A stretch of DNA of 26,581 nucleotides, taken from positions 1 to 26,581 of the forward strand of contig CBCXVS010000073.1 of assembly GCA_965178525.1 (NCBI GenBank). The letters run 5' to 3'. Shown here piece after piece: positions 8,566 through 16,238 of the stretch. This DNA comes from CBCXVS01 sp965178525. GTDB taxonomy: Bacteria; Tectomicrobia; Entotheonellia; Entotheonellales; Entotheonellaceae. The notes below the pieces were generated by a model. It saw only the letters and a list, made by a program, of their open reading frames with translations, had not been told where the DNA came from and ran no database searches. The position numbers and the translations under genes are program-made. Every line of letters starts with the position of its first letter. The stretch's first letter is position 1.

Positions 8566-9211
8566 CCGTGAGCAAATCGCCCAGCGTGCCGCGCAGGAGC
8601 TGCAGGATGGTTTTGCGGTCAACCTTGGTATCGGAATCCCAACGCTTGTGGCCAACTATGTGCCGCCGGGGGTTGAGATTATCATCCACGCGCAAAATGG
8701 CCTTCTGGGCTGCGGGCCGCTAGCCGAGGATGGGCAGGAGGATGCCGACTTGATCAATGCGGGCGCGCAATACATTACGTTGCAGCCGGGGGCGTGTTGT
8801 TTCGATTCGGCCATGTCGTTTGCCATGATTCGTGGCGGGCATTTGGACATGACCATTCTGGGCGGGTTCCAGGTGTCGGCGCAGGGTGATTTGGCTAACT
8901 GGAGGGTCCCGGGACGCGGCTATGGCAATATCGGTGGCGCGATGGATCTGGCCAATGGGGCGAAACGGGTCGTGGTGACGATGGAGCATTGCGCCAGAAA
9001 TGGCGAGCCAAAAATTGTGCCCGCGTGCACGTACCCGCTGACGGGGGTTGGCTGTGTCGATACGGTGATTACGGATCTGGCGGTAGTGGCGGTGACGGCG
9101 GAGGGGTTGGTGCTGCGTGAGGTGGCGCCGGGGATACGGCCGGAAGCCGTGCAGGCGCGCACGGGAGCGCCTCTGCACGTGGCAGATGATGTGCGGAAGA
9201 TGGTGTTCTAA
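8549..9211 (+). CDS. 3-oxoacid-type CoA-transferase, subunit B, catalytic Glu replaced by Gln
   Basis: Beta subunit of the same enzyme. The family carries the catalytic glutamate in an SENG/ENG-L-G-x-GP motif; it forms the enzyme-CoA thioester. Here the motif reads HAQNGLLGCGP, with Gln49 (CAA at 8693-8695) in place of Glu. Everything else is conserved: VNLGIGIPTLVANYVPPG at the N terminus, GGHLDMTILGGFQV, GNIGGAMDLANGAKRVVVTMEH and the VTAEGLVLREVAPG region near the C terminus. Length 220 aa is normal. Codon CAA differs from GAA by one base, so a sequencing error or simple mutation is possible. If real, the subunit would be inactive, need deamidation, or have a different role. The next gene starts 35 nt downstream, in the same apparent operon. 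Confidence 0.9.
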   Translation: MTNGLSREQIAQRAAQELQDGFAVNLGIGIPTLVANYVPPGVEIIIHAQNGLLGCGPLAEDGQEDADLINAGAQYITLQPGACCFDSAMSFAMIRGGHLDMTILGGFQVSAQGDLANWRVPGRGYGNIGGAMDLANGAKRVVVTMEHCARNGEPKIVPACTYPLTGVGCVDTVITDLAVVAVTAEGLVLREVAPGIRPEAVQARTGAPLHVADDVRKMVF

Positions 9212-9246
9212 GCTGGGGAAAAAGCGGGTCCGTGAAGGACGAGCCG

Positions 9247-10137
9247 ATGGAATTGGACTCAATCGAAGCGGTGCAGGAGGCGATGCAGGCCCAGGATTAT
9301 ATTTGCGACCGCTCGCTGGCGACGGTGATTTTTTTGGCCATGAAGCTGGAAAAGCCGATTTTGTTCGAAGGCGAAGCCGGGGTGGGGAAAACGGAGGTGG
9401 CCAAGGTCTTGGCCGCCATGCTGGGGGCGAAATTGATTCGCTTGCAGTGCTACGAGGGCTTGGATGTCAATACGGCGCTCTATGAATGGAATTTTCCGCG
9501 CCAGATGTTGCACATCAAAGTCGCCGAGGCCACGTCGGCAGCCTCGACGTCGCATATGGAGCAAGAACTTTTCAGTCCCGATTATCTCATCAAACGGCCC
9601 TTGTTGGAGGCGATCCAGAGTGGGGAAACCGAGCCCACGGTGCTCTTGATCGATGAAATCGACCGCTCGGATGAGGAATTCGAGGCGTTTTTGCTAGAGG
9701 TCTTGTCCGATTTTCAGATTAGTATTCCGGAGATTGGCACGATTAAGGCCGTGCACCATCCCCTGGTCGTGTTGACCTCCAATCGCACCCGCGATATTCA
9801 TGATGCCTTGAAGCGCCGTTGTCTGTTTCATTGGATCGACTATCCCTCCTTTGAGAAAGAATACGAGATCGTTCGGAGGAAAGTCCCGGGAATTCAGGCG
9901 GATCTCGCCAGTCAGGTGTGTCAATTTGTGGAAGCGATGCGGCACAAAGATTTTTTCAAGCGGCCCGGGGTGGCAGAGACCTTGGACTGGACGCGCGCGC
10001 TGCTGTATCTGGGACGGGCGCGGCTGGATATTCCGACGATTACCGAAACGCTGGAGTGTGTGCTGAAGTATAAGGAAGATATGGATAAGGCTAACCAGGA
10101 TCTTTTTGAAACCATTCTTGCGACCTTAAGAAACTGA
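9247..10137 (+). CDS. MoxR/CoxD-type AAA+ ATPase
   Basis: AAA+ ATPase of the MoxR group, which acts with VWA-domain partners to mature or insert cofactors into enzymes. The ATG at 9247 is preferred over the GTG at 9232 because GAAGGA lies seven bases upstream and the family normally begins close to this point. Walker A is GEAGVGKTEVAKVL, Walker B TVLLIDEIDRSDEEFE, sensor 1 LTSNRTRDIHDALKRR, and the lid domain fills the last third. Length 296 aa is normal. It closely resembles CoxD of aerobic CO dehydrogenase clusters, where it acts on the active-site sulfur/copper centre, but no coxMSL genes are in this window. The VWA partner begins 7 nt downstream. Family is certain; client protein unknown. 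Confidence 0.93.
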   Translation: MELDSIEAVQEAMQAQDYICDRSLATVIFLAMKLEKPILFEGEAGVGKTEVAKVLAAMLGAKLIRLQCYEGLDVNTALYEWNFPRQMLHIKVAEATSAASTSHMEQELFSPDYLIKRPLLEAIQSGETEPTVLLIDEIDRSDEEFEAFLLEVLSDFQISIPEIGTIKAVHHPLVVLTSNRTRDIHDALKRRCLFHWIDYPSFEKEYEIVRRKVPGIQADLASQVCQFVEAMRHKDFFKRPGVAETLDWTRALLYLGRARLDIPTITETLECVLKYKEDMDKANQDLFETILATLRN

Positions 10138-10144
10138 GGGCGTC

Positions 10145-11323
10145 ATGGCGACTGCAGCCATCGAAACCGTGGGCGCTGAAGCGGCCAACGTGTTAGGCCA
10201 GAAGCTGATGGAGTTTTGTCATCTCTTGCGAGCGCATGGCGTCGAGGTGACGGCGAGTCGGATGATCGATACCTTTCGCGCTCTCAAAGCCATTGATGTC
10301 TTTCAGCGTGGCGATTTTTACACGATATTGGAGACGAATCTGATCTCTCATGCGCGTGACCGTGAGCTGTTTTATCAGCTCTTCATGCAGTTTTGGAGTG
10401 GACCGACGTGGACGATGCCGCCCGACCCGTGCCTCCCGGGCTGGGAGGATGAGTGTATGTTACCGCCCCAGAGTCTTCGGAACACCTATTTGCAGCTCGA
10501 AAAAACCGATAATAACGCGGCACAGGACGATACGGAGCCCCAGCAGCGTATCGCCATGTACAGGCCTGCCGAAGTGTTGCACCGCAAAGATTTTGGCAAG
10601 ATGTCGGAGCAGGAATTGGCGCAGGTGCAACGGCTGATTACGTCTATGGCGCACCAGTTCGCGACCTGTCTGAGTCGCCGCAAAAAAGCCCGGGCCAAGG
10701 CGCATCGTATCGATCCGGGCCGGACCATGCGCTATAGCCTGCGTCATGGCGGGGAAGTGATGCAACTGCGGCGGCGTGGACCGAAAGTGGGGAAGATCCG
10801 GATGGTCGTGCTGTGCGATGTCAGCGGCTCGATGGACGTGTACACGAAATTCTTGCTGCAATTTCTCTATGGGGTGCAAAATGGGCTGCGCGGTGTCGAG
10901 ACCATCGTGTTCAGCACCCGTCTGACGCGCATCACCCCGCATCTGCGGCGGCGCCATATCGATGCGGCCCTGGAACGGGTCAGCGAGACGGTGCACGATT
11001 GGTCGGGAGGCACCAAAATCGGCCTGTGCCTGCGGGAATTCAATGACACTATGGCGCCGAACATGGTGACGTCCAAGAGCCTCGTCGTCATCATTAGCGA
11101 TGGCTGGGATACGGGCGATACCACCATTCTCGATGCCGAGATGGCGCGGCTCAAAGCCCGTGCACATCGCATTCTCTGGCTGAATCCGTTGCTCGGCAGT
11201 CCGACCTATCAGCCGCTGTGTCAAGGCATGCACACGGCGCTGCCGTATATTCATGATTTCATGCCGGTGCATAATGCCGAAAGCCTGCGGCAATTTGGCC
11301 AACTGGTTGCGAGTGTGGCCTGA
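10145..11323 (+). CDS. CoxE-type VWA domain protein
   Basis: Partner of the preceding ATPase. The N-terminal half is a helical, charged region (residues 1-215) ending in a basic stretch (LSRRKKARAKAHRIDPGRTM) and RYSLRHGGEVMQLRRRGPK. The C-terminal VWA domain has a full MIDAS: DVSGSM at about residues 223-228, SGGTKIG for the Thr, and SDGWDTGD for the distal Asp, so metal binding should be intact. WLNPLLGSPTYQPLCQGM near the end is typical of CoxE proteins. The gene sits 7 nt after the ATPase stop, so the two are surely co-expressed. MoxR/VWA pairs usually service a metalloenzyme; here the nearest upstream genes encode an altered CoA-transferase. The next gene is convergent (ends 11346). Confidence 0.93.
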   Translation: MATAAIETVGAEAANVLGQKLMEFCHLLRAHGVEVTASRMIDTFRALKAIDVFQRGDFYTILETNLISHARDRELFYQLFMQFWSGPTWTMPPDPCLPGWEDECMLPPQSLRNTYLQLEKTDNNAAQDDTEPQQRIAMYRPAEVLHRKDFGKMSEQELAQVQRLITSMAHQFATCLSRRKKARAKAHRIDPGRTMRYSLRHGGEVMQLRRRGPKVGKIRMVVLCDVSGSMDVYTKFLLQFLYGVQNGLRGVETIVFSTRLTRITPHLRRRHIDAALERVSETVHDWSGGTKIGLCLREFNDTMAPNMVTSKSLVVIISDGWDTGDTTILDAEMARLKARAHRILWLNPLLGSPTYQPLCQGMHTALPYIHDFMPVHNAESLRQFGQLVASVA

Positions 11324-11345
11324 TTGTCGCGTTTGCGCCCACGGG

Positions 11346-11873
11346 CTACGCGCGCAATTGGGCTTTGTATTCCTCGCGAAGCTGATTGAAGAACTGTAAC
11401 GTTGCCGGTTGCTGGTAGTCCGGATAGGTCCATGCCCAGGGTTGAAAGTTCTTGTGCTGATACCGTAAGGTCACTTCGGCGTAGATGCCGGCGCCAATAT
11501 AGAGGCGATGACTGTAGTCCTTGGTGGTCGCCAACACCACTTTGGCGAGCGTGAGGTAACCGGGGTCAAGGTTGACTCGCCGCCGATTCCCCTCCACCGT
11601 CCACCGGGTTTCCAAGTCATTGGTGGTATGTTTTACCGCTGCTAACGCGCTCATGCTGTGCAGAGGAGAGAAGGCAATATAGCAGCGGGTCAACGCCGGT
11701 CCCATTTCACGCTGATAGTAGGTGGTCTGCGTAAACGGCAGGGCGGGGCTGCGTGACGTGACGGGTCCGAAAGTCTCCTGCAGCACGGCTTCAATGTCAG
11801 CCAGAGAGACCGTTGGCGCGTACAGCAGCGCACAAAACAATTTCACGTGTACTGGCGTACGAAGACGGCCCAT
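11346..11873 (-). CDS. DUF4416 family protein
   Basis: Conserved protein of unknown function found in several deep-branching Gram-negative phyla. Hallmarks are PVHVKLFCALLYAP near the N terminus, TQTTYYQREMGPALTRCYIAF, then RRVNLDPGYLTLAKVVLATT, HRLYIGAGIYAEVTLRY and WTYPDY near the C terminus. The ATG at 11873 gives 175 aa, close to the family norm, and has GGGAG 11 bases upstream; ATG at 11900 (184 aa) is the alternative. The frame is open further to 12062, but that part overlaps the divergent Rieske gene. The gene converges on the VWA gene with only 22 bases between stops. The role is not known. Confidence 0.88.
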   Translation of the reverse strand: MGRLRTPVHVKLFCALLYAPTVSLADIEAVLQETFGPVTSRSPALPFTQTTYYQREMGPALTRCYIAFSPLHSMSALAAVKHTTNDLETRWTVEGNRRRVNLDPGYLTLAKVVLATTKDYSHRLYIGAGIYAEVTLRYQHKNFQPWAWTYPDYQQPATLQFFNQLREEYKAQLRA

Positions 11874-11964
11874 CGTGTCCGGACTCCCTGCGAGGGTCAT
11901 AGCGTGGATAGACAATAGCGGCACGGCGTGGCATACGTCAAGATCGGAAAGCGAGCAAGGAGTG

Positions 11965-12276
11965 ATGAGCAAGCGCCTGCATGTCTGTGCGGTGCATGAC
12001 CTGCCGCCGGGCGCCCGGCACGTGGTGGATATCGGCCATGACGAAGAAGTCCTCGTGCTCAATGTGGACGGTACGATCTATGCGATCAGCAATATCTGCC
12101 CGCATGAAGGCGCCGCGCTCGAACGTGGCATCATCACGGATGGGGTGTTATATTGCCCGTTGCATCGCTGGGGTTTTGTGCTCGCTTCCGGAGCGTCCGT
12201 TGACGAGGTGGCGCTCTGTGCACCAACGTATCGGGTGGAACGGCGCCATGGGCAGTTGCTGCTCTGTTTGCCATAG
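11965..12276 (+). CDS. Rieske-type [2Fe-2S] ferredoxin
   Basis: Small electron carrier of the type that feeds ring-hydroxylating or other oxygenases, or serves as the NirD-like subunit of a reductase. The two cluster motifs are complete: CPHEG (C-x-H, about residues 45-49) and CPLHRW (C-x2-H, about residues 64-69), separated by 15 residues. At 103 aa it is a single-domain protein. ATG at 11965 overlaps a strong AAGGAG (11957-11962) with unusually short spacing; the start MSKRLHVCAVHDLPPG fits the family. It diverges from the DUF4416 gene, so the 90-base gap at 11874-11964 should hold promoters for both. The Uma2 gene follows after 16 nt. Redox partner is not identifiable here. Confidence 0.9.
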   Translation: MSKRLHVCAVHDLPPGARHVVDIGHDEEVLVLNVDGTIYAISNICPHEGAALERGIITDGVLYCPLHRWGFVLASGASVDEVALCAPTYRVERRHGQLLLCLP

Positions 12277-12292
12277 ACGCTGAGGTGAAGAG

Positions 12293-12793
12293 ATGGCTGT
12301 AGAGATTCTCCGGTGGCAATTCACTGTCGATGACTTCGCCCGCATGGCGGAGGTTGGCATCTTTGCCGAAGATGATCGGGTTGAACTAATCGATGGCGAG
12401 GTTCGTGCAATGAGTCCTATCGGTCCTAGACATGCCGCGATTGTCAACCGGCTCACTGCGCTCCTGAGTCGCCACATGGCTGACCGCGCGATTGTCAGTG
12501 TGCAGAATCCGATCCAACTTACAGACTATACCGAGCCCCTACCGGATATCGCGGTGTTGCATGCTCGTGAGGATTTCTATGCGGCTGCGCTGCCCTTACC
12601 AAGAGACGTCTTATTCGTGGTGGAAGTGGCTGACATATCCTTGGGGTACAATCGCGAGGAAAAAATTCCTCGCTATGCGCAGTCGATGACCCCTGAAGTG
12701 TGGCTGATTGACATCGATGGGGCCACCATCACCCACTACACGGAGCCCGATGACACGCGTTATCGCAGTGAACAGACACTGGGGCGCGGCTAG
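12293..12793 (+). CDS. Uma2 family (DUF820) restriction-endonuclease-fold protein with early amber stop
   Basis: PD-(D/E)XK-fold protein of the Uma2/DUF820 family, abundant in many genomes; function poorly defined. ATG at 12293 follows AGGTGAAGAG. Family features are DDRVELIDGEVRAMSPIG (residues 23-40), NPIQLTDYTEPLPDIAVL with the core Asp, VVEVADISLGYNREEKIPRY with the acidic/Lys pair, and EVWLIDID. The expected tail is not in the frame as terminated: after TAG at 12791-12793 the same frame continues for 19 codons (IMVSHTVGALQLSVDRIFG) to TAA at 12851-12853, matching the usual end of this family. A single nonsense change, for example CAG to TAG, explains it. The core nuclease fold remains, so the protein may still work. 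Confidence 0.85.
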   Translation: MAVEILRWQFTVDDFARMAEVGIFAEDDRVELIDGEVRAMSPIGPRHAAIVNRLTALLSRHMADRAIVSVQNPIQLTDYTEPLPDIAVLHAREDFYAAALPLPRDVLFVVEVADISLGYNREEKIPRYAQSMTPEVWLIDIDGATITHYTEPDDTRYRSEQTLGRG

Positions 12794-12868
12794 ATCATGG
12801 TCTCTCATACCGTGGGCGCGCTCCAGCTCTCGGTCGATCGTATCTTCGGCTAAACCACGAGGGGCAGC

Positions 12869-13897
12869 TTACTTGAACTTCGGGGCCACTTGTTCGGTCA
12901 GCAAGCGTATCGAATTGATCACCTGATCATAGGGAATCCGGCCGCCATAGTTCATCTCCAGCACCACACCCGAGATCTCCAGCTCTTCTCGATACTCATG
13001 TAGACGCGCCGCCACCGCCTCCGGCGTGCCATAGAGAAGCCGTTGCTTCAGGAGATCATCGTAGGAGGTGTTGGCCGCGTGCCGAAGCCGCTCGGCGACC
13101 TCCGGGCTGGCGGCGGAACCGCTCAGTTGCGTTGCCGCATACTGGATGGCCCGCAGGGTGCTCGCTTCCGGGTCGGAGCGGGCCTGGGCGTCAGTATCCG
13201 CCACATAAGCCGGGATGCGCAAAGAAATGTCCGTGGGGCCGGTGTGGCCCGCTTCCTGCCGTGCTTGCCGGTACAGCGCCAGGCGCTCCTGCAATTGCGG
13301 GATGGGGGTATTGGCGCTAATAAAAATGGGGTAGCCCATGCTGCCGACCAAGCTAAACGTGTCCGCACTTGCCAGGGCCACGTGAATCGGCGGGTGCGGC
13401 TGCTGGTACGGCTTGGGCACCACCGTGACATCCGAAAAGGAAAAAAACTCTCCGTCGTGGGAAAAGGTGTCCTGCGCCCAGGCCTTCCTGACGATATCCA
13501 GTGCTTCCCGGAAGCGGTTGCGACTCTCGGCATATGGAATATTGTATCCCTGGTAATACTTGGTCAACCCACTCCGTCCGATGCCGAAGTCGAAGCGGCC
13601 TTGGCTAATATGATCGACGGTCGCCGCCTCCTCAGCGATGCGTAGCGGATTCGTCAACGGCAGCACTTGGACTGCCAGGCCAATACGTATGCGGCTGGTG
13701 CGGGCGGCGATGGCGCTGGCGATGACGATAGGAGAAGCTAGCACGGAGCGATCGGGACTAAAATGATGCTCCGCTAGCCAGACGGAGTCGATGCCCAACT
13801 TTTCCGCGGTCTCCACCTGTCTGAAGGACTCCTCGAACGCCTCTGTCTGCGACAGATTCTGGCGGATATGGAAGTCCGTAAACATCCCGAAATTCAT
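12869..13897 (-). CDS. Luciferase-like (LLM class) flavin-dependent oxidoreductase
   Basis: F420- or FMN-dependent monooxygenase/oxidoreductase of the bacterial luciferase TIM-barrel superfamily. ATG at 13897 is preceded by AAAGGAGCACCAC, a clear ribosome site. Seen in order: MNFGMFTDFHIRQN, AEKLGIDSVWLAEHHFS (the EHHF motif), RTSRIRIGLAVQVLPLTNPLRIAEE, DHISQGRFDFGIGRSG, and VVPKPYQQPHPPIHVALAS. Length 342 aa is typical. It lies last in a minus-strand run behind the Trm112-like gene (36 nt gap) and could be part of that transcription unit. Substrate cannot be told. A long antisense frame over it (13043-13645) looks like a shadow. Confidence 0.92.
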   Translation of the reverse strand: MNFGMFTDFHIRQNLSQTEAFEESFRQVETAEKLGIDSVWLAEHHFSPDRSVLASPIVIASAIAARTSRIRIGLAVQVLPLTNPLRIAEEAATVDHISQGRFDFGIGRSGLTKYYQGYNIPYAESRNRFREALDIVRKAWAQDTFSHDGEFFSFSDVTVVPKPYQQPHPPIHVALASADTFSLVGSMGYPIFISANTPIPQLQERLALYRQARQEAGHTGPTDISLRIPAYVADTDAQARSDPEASTLRAIQYAATQLSGSAASPEVAERLRHAANTSYDDLLKQRLLYGTPEAVAARLHEYREELEISGVVLEMNYGGRIPYDQVINSIRLLTEQVAPKFK

Positions 13898-13933
13898 GTG
13901 GTGCTCCTTTCGCTGCCCGAGGCGGACGAGGGC

Positions 13934-14188
13934 TCAGCTCTGCAGCGCAATGGCCTCGTCAATGAGCATAATGGGAATATCGTCCCGAATCGCATAGAGA
14001 TATTGCCCGTCCTCCCGTACCAAGCCGCCATCGATCGCTTCCGTCACCGGTTGGCCCGCACGGTTGCTGAGCTCTCCCCGGCCGATACGGTCATTGAGAC
14101 TCGCGATCAGGTCGTCGGCAGCGAGCGATAGCGGTTGCTTCGTTTCCGGACAAGCTAAGATATCCAAGAGTTCCTGACTAATCGGCAT
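13934..14188 (-). CDS. Trm112-like protein
   Basis: Small protein of the Trm112/YcaR family, known in bacteria as a short zinc-ribbon-like fold and in eukaryotes as a methyltransferase activator. The 84-residue product begins MPISQELLDILACPETKQPL, the standard family N terminus, and ends with YLYAIRDDIPIMLIDEAIAL, the standard C terminus. Only one Cys is present (CPET), so it does not bind zinc in the classical four-Cys way; this is common in bacterial members. ATG at 14188 follows AAAGGATCCTGCTT. The frame is open upstream to 14533, but that portion is unrelated and overlaps the YidD-like gene. Confidence 0.88.
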   Translation of the reverse strand: MPISQELLDILACPETKQPLSLAADDLIASLNDRIGRGELSNRAGQPVTEAIDGGLVREDGQYLYAIRDDIPIMLIDEAIALQS

Positions 14189-14222
14189 AAGCAGGATCCT
14201 TTCTCGAAAGCAGAAGGGGTTC

Positions 14223-14240
14223 GTGATGCGTGATGCGTGG
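14223..14240 (+). repeat. Heptamer repeat GTGATGC (ACGCATC family)
   Basis: Two exact tandem copies of a 7-mer (GTGATGC) plus a degenerate third copy (GTGGTGG) in the 91-base gap between the Trm112-like and YidD-like genes. It is the third 7-bp repeat family in this window, after GCATTCC (21165-21441) and ACTTTCC (22753-22810). Confidence 0.6.
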
Positions 14241-14279
14241 TGGGTTAGGCGTTGCAGGCCATCAACTAGCCCCTCGCCC

Positions 14280-14738
14280 CTAACGTTGCACCGGCCCAGT
14301 ACGTGGCGTATAAACCCAGTTATCAGACCCATGCCACCACCAATCATTCGCCTCCACCGGATCGTAAATCCGCCAGATGCCATATTTACGAATGCGAGGC
14401 GCAACCTGCCGTTCATTGCCTTCATGCAGAAGGCGCTCGGTCGTGAGGACAATGCCACGGAAGGCGCCATGTTTTTTGAAGACTTGACGCGCGTATGCCG
14501 AGCCCGTCGGATACATGTTCGAGCGAGCGCCATCGGTCTGCGAGATAACTTGCTGATAAAATCGCAATAAATGATCGAACACCTGGGCCGGTATCGAGGC
14601 GTCAGCCGACCCGGCCGGCGAGGTCCGGGTCAATGCCTCCGGCGCCCGCATCGGATTGGCCGATGCGCCGAGCGCCACCGGGCGCCACGCCATGATGAAC
14701 ACGATCAGAAACCCGCACAGGGTCAGGCGCGGCCTCAT
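14280..14738 (-). CDS. YidD-like protein with N-terminal signal sequence
   Basis: Residues 1-25 form a signal peptide or signal anchor (LTLCGFLIVFIMAWRPVALG). Residues about 55-105 match the YidD/membrane-protein-insertion-efficiency fold: HLLRFYQQVISQTDGARSNM, YPTGSAYARQVFKKHGAFRG and LTTERLLH. True YidD has YPTCSxYA and a preceding Cys; here both Cys are absent (YPTGS). A novel tail follows (GIWRIYDPVEANDWWWHGS). Normal YidD is about 80 aa and cytoplasmic-membrane associated; this one is 152 aa and appears exported. Its ATG overlaps the stop of the aldo/keto reductase gene (ATGA), so the two are translationally coupled. It may be a periplasmic paralog with a new role; function unknown. Confidence 0.7.
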   Translation of the reverse strand: MRPRLTLCGFLIVFIMAWRPVALGASANPMRAPEALTRTSPAGSADASIPAQVFDHLLRFYQQVISQTDGARSNMYPTGSAYARQVFKKHGAFRGIVLTTERLLHEGNERQVAPRIRKYGIWRIYDPVEANDWWWHGSDNWVYTPRTGPVQR

Positions 14739-16003
14739 AGCTGCCGCTCATCCCACTGCAACAGACGATGTGCTTGACGCGTGAGCTCCGGAATGGACAG
14801 ACCATACGGGCAGGCATGCAGACAGCGCTGATGCGCACATGTCATACAAGCGGCTGCATGGGTTGTCAACGCCGCATACCGCTCCATGGCCATGCGTTCG
14901 GCCCCGTAATCCTCAAAATACATCTTATGCCGAAGTACATCGGCAATCGGCACGTGCTCCGGGCAGGACGACACGCACGCATCGCATACCGGGCGGCAAT
15001 AGGTCGCGTCATTGAGCGTGACATAGCGCTCGAGCAGCTCCAAGTCGTGCTGCGTGACCTTCGTTTTGCCCGACGCCGCCACATACTCGTCCACTTGGCT
15101 CGGGGATTTCATCGTCACGATGAGGGCATCAACCGACGCATTCGACAGCACCCACCGAAACGCCGCCTGCGCGAACGTGGCGTCGTCGTGTTGGTAGGGT
15201 TTCATATCGTTTAAACGGGCGCCGCGCAACGTCTTCATGGCAATGACGCCCATCCCCGCGGCCTTGGCTTTTTTGAGCACCCGGGGCAGCTCCTGATTGA
15301 CCGCAATAAAGTCGAAGCTGCGCGTGAAACGCTGCATAAACGATGGATCTTGGCCAAAATTGTACCCCACCAACATCACGTCATAGGCCCCACGCTCGAT
15401 CGCATACTCCAGACATTCAACCAAGCGTCCGCCATGCCCGGAAAGCCCGACGTAGCGAATTTTGCCCTGTTGTTTTGCCCGCTCAATAAAGGTATAAAAT
15501 TCTGGGTTCTGCAGACGCTGCACATCATTGACCGCATGATTAAAATAAACGTCAATACGATCGGTCCGCAGACGCCGCAAACTCCCTTCCAGAGTATGCA
15601 TCATGTCGGCCTGGCTCGCATGCGCGGAAAACCCGCCTTTGCTGGCCAAATAGACCTGATCGCGCTTGCCGTGGAGCGCTTGGCCGAGGGTTTCCTCAGA
15701 GATGCCACGGGTATAGCTCTCCGCAGTATCGAAATAGTTGATGCCCCGATCGAGGGCGTGCCGGACCAACTGTGGGTTATCCCGCAGCCGTGAGCTGCCA
15801 AAGCTGATGTCGGCAATCCGCATATCCGTCGAGCCCAACGGCTTGTATTGCTTGATGGCCGGGGCGCTTGCCGCGGCCTGTGCCGGCGAGGCTGGCGCCA
15901 GCCAGACCGGCGCCGTACTCAGCACGGCACTGCCATGCAGGATGCCCTGAAGAAACGTGCGGCGTTTGGAAGAGACTGGCCCCTTGAACGACGGTGCACT
16001 CAC
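14735..16003 (-). CDS. Tat-exported aldo/keto reductase with C-terminal 2x[4Fe-4S] ferredoxin domain
   Basis: The GTG at 16003 is chosen because AAGGAG lies seven bases upstream; the ATGs further up have none. The N terminus carries a twin-arginine signal (SKRRTFLQG), a hydrophobic stretch and an AQA-type cleavage site, so the enzyme should be folded with cofactors and then exported to the periplasm. The AKR barrel follows with the Asp/Tyr pair in FDTAESYTRG, Lys in LASKGG and His in YFNHAVND, i.e. a complete AKR catalytic tetrad. The last 100 residues hold two cysteine clusters (CRPVCDACVSSCPEH and CMTCAHQRCLHACP) fitting two 4Fe-4S centres. Exported AKR-ferredoxin proteins are known in bacterial oxidoreductase families, but substrates are mostly undefined. 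Length 422 aa. Confidence 0.88.
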   Translation of the reverse strand: MSAPSFKGPVSSKRRTFLQGILHGSAVLSTAPVWLAPASPAQAAASAPAIKQYKPLGSTDMRIADISFGSSRLRDNPQLVRHALDRGINYFDTAESYTRGISEETLGQALHGKRDQVYLASKGGFSAHASQADMMHTLEGSLRRLRTDRIDVYFNHAVNDVQRLQNPEFYTFIERAKQQGKIRYVGLSGHGGRLVECLEYAIERGAYDVMLVGYNFGQDPSFMQRFTRSFDFIAVNQELPRVLKKAKAAGMGVIAMKTLRGARLNDMKPYQHDDATFAQAAFRWVLSNASVDALIVTMKSPSQVDEYVAASGKTKVTQHDLELLERYVTLNDATYCRPVCDACVSSCPEHVPIADVLRHKMYFEDYGAERMAMERYAALTTHAAACMTCAHQRCLHACPYGLSIPELTRQAHRLLQWDERQL

Positions 16004-16238
16004 GATAGATCTCCTTCTGCGCCTAAACAAAAACGGCATCATAGCGCGCATCATCGCATCATCTCGTGTTATTATGGGCTATACGGCAACGGCCCGCAAG
16101 GGAGGTCTAGCGTGGGAACGTGGGGTGGAGGCGACGATGGGATGGTCGAGCCTCATACAGGGCTTCCTGCCTCGGTCTCGGGAGCGTTGCATGGCAGGGA
16201 GCACAGATCGTCATTAGGCGCACGATGGAGAGAGGACG

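Noticed and set aside
10460..11302. Long minus-strand ORF (280 aa) over the VWA gene
   Set aside because: Histidine- and arginine-rich composition typical of antisense frames; the plus frame is a clear VWA protein.
7876..11323. Aerobic CO dehydrogenase (cox) cluster
   Set aside because: Only CoxD/CoxE-like genes are present; no coxM, coxS or coxL in the window.
1779..12853. Genome-wide reassignment of TAG (for example to Tyr or Gln)
   Set aside because: Several intact genes here end in TAG at the family's normal C terminus (CoA-transferase A, Rieske, DUF4416), and most Tyr and Gln positions use normal codons.
13043..13645. Plus-strand ORF (200 aa) over the luciferase-like gene
   Set aside because: Antisense shadow of a well-conserved flavin oxidoreductase.
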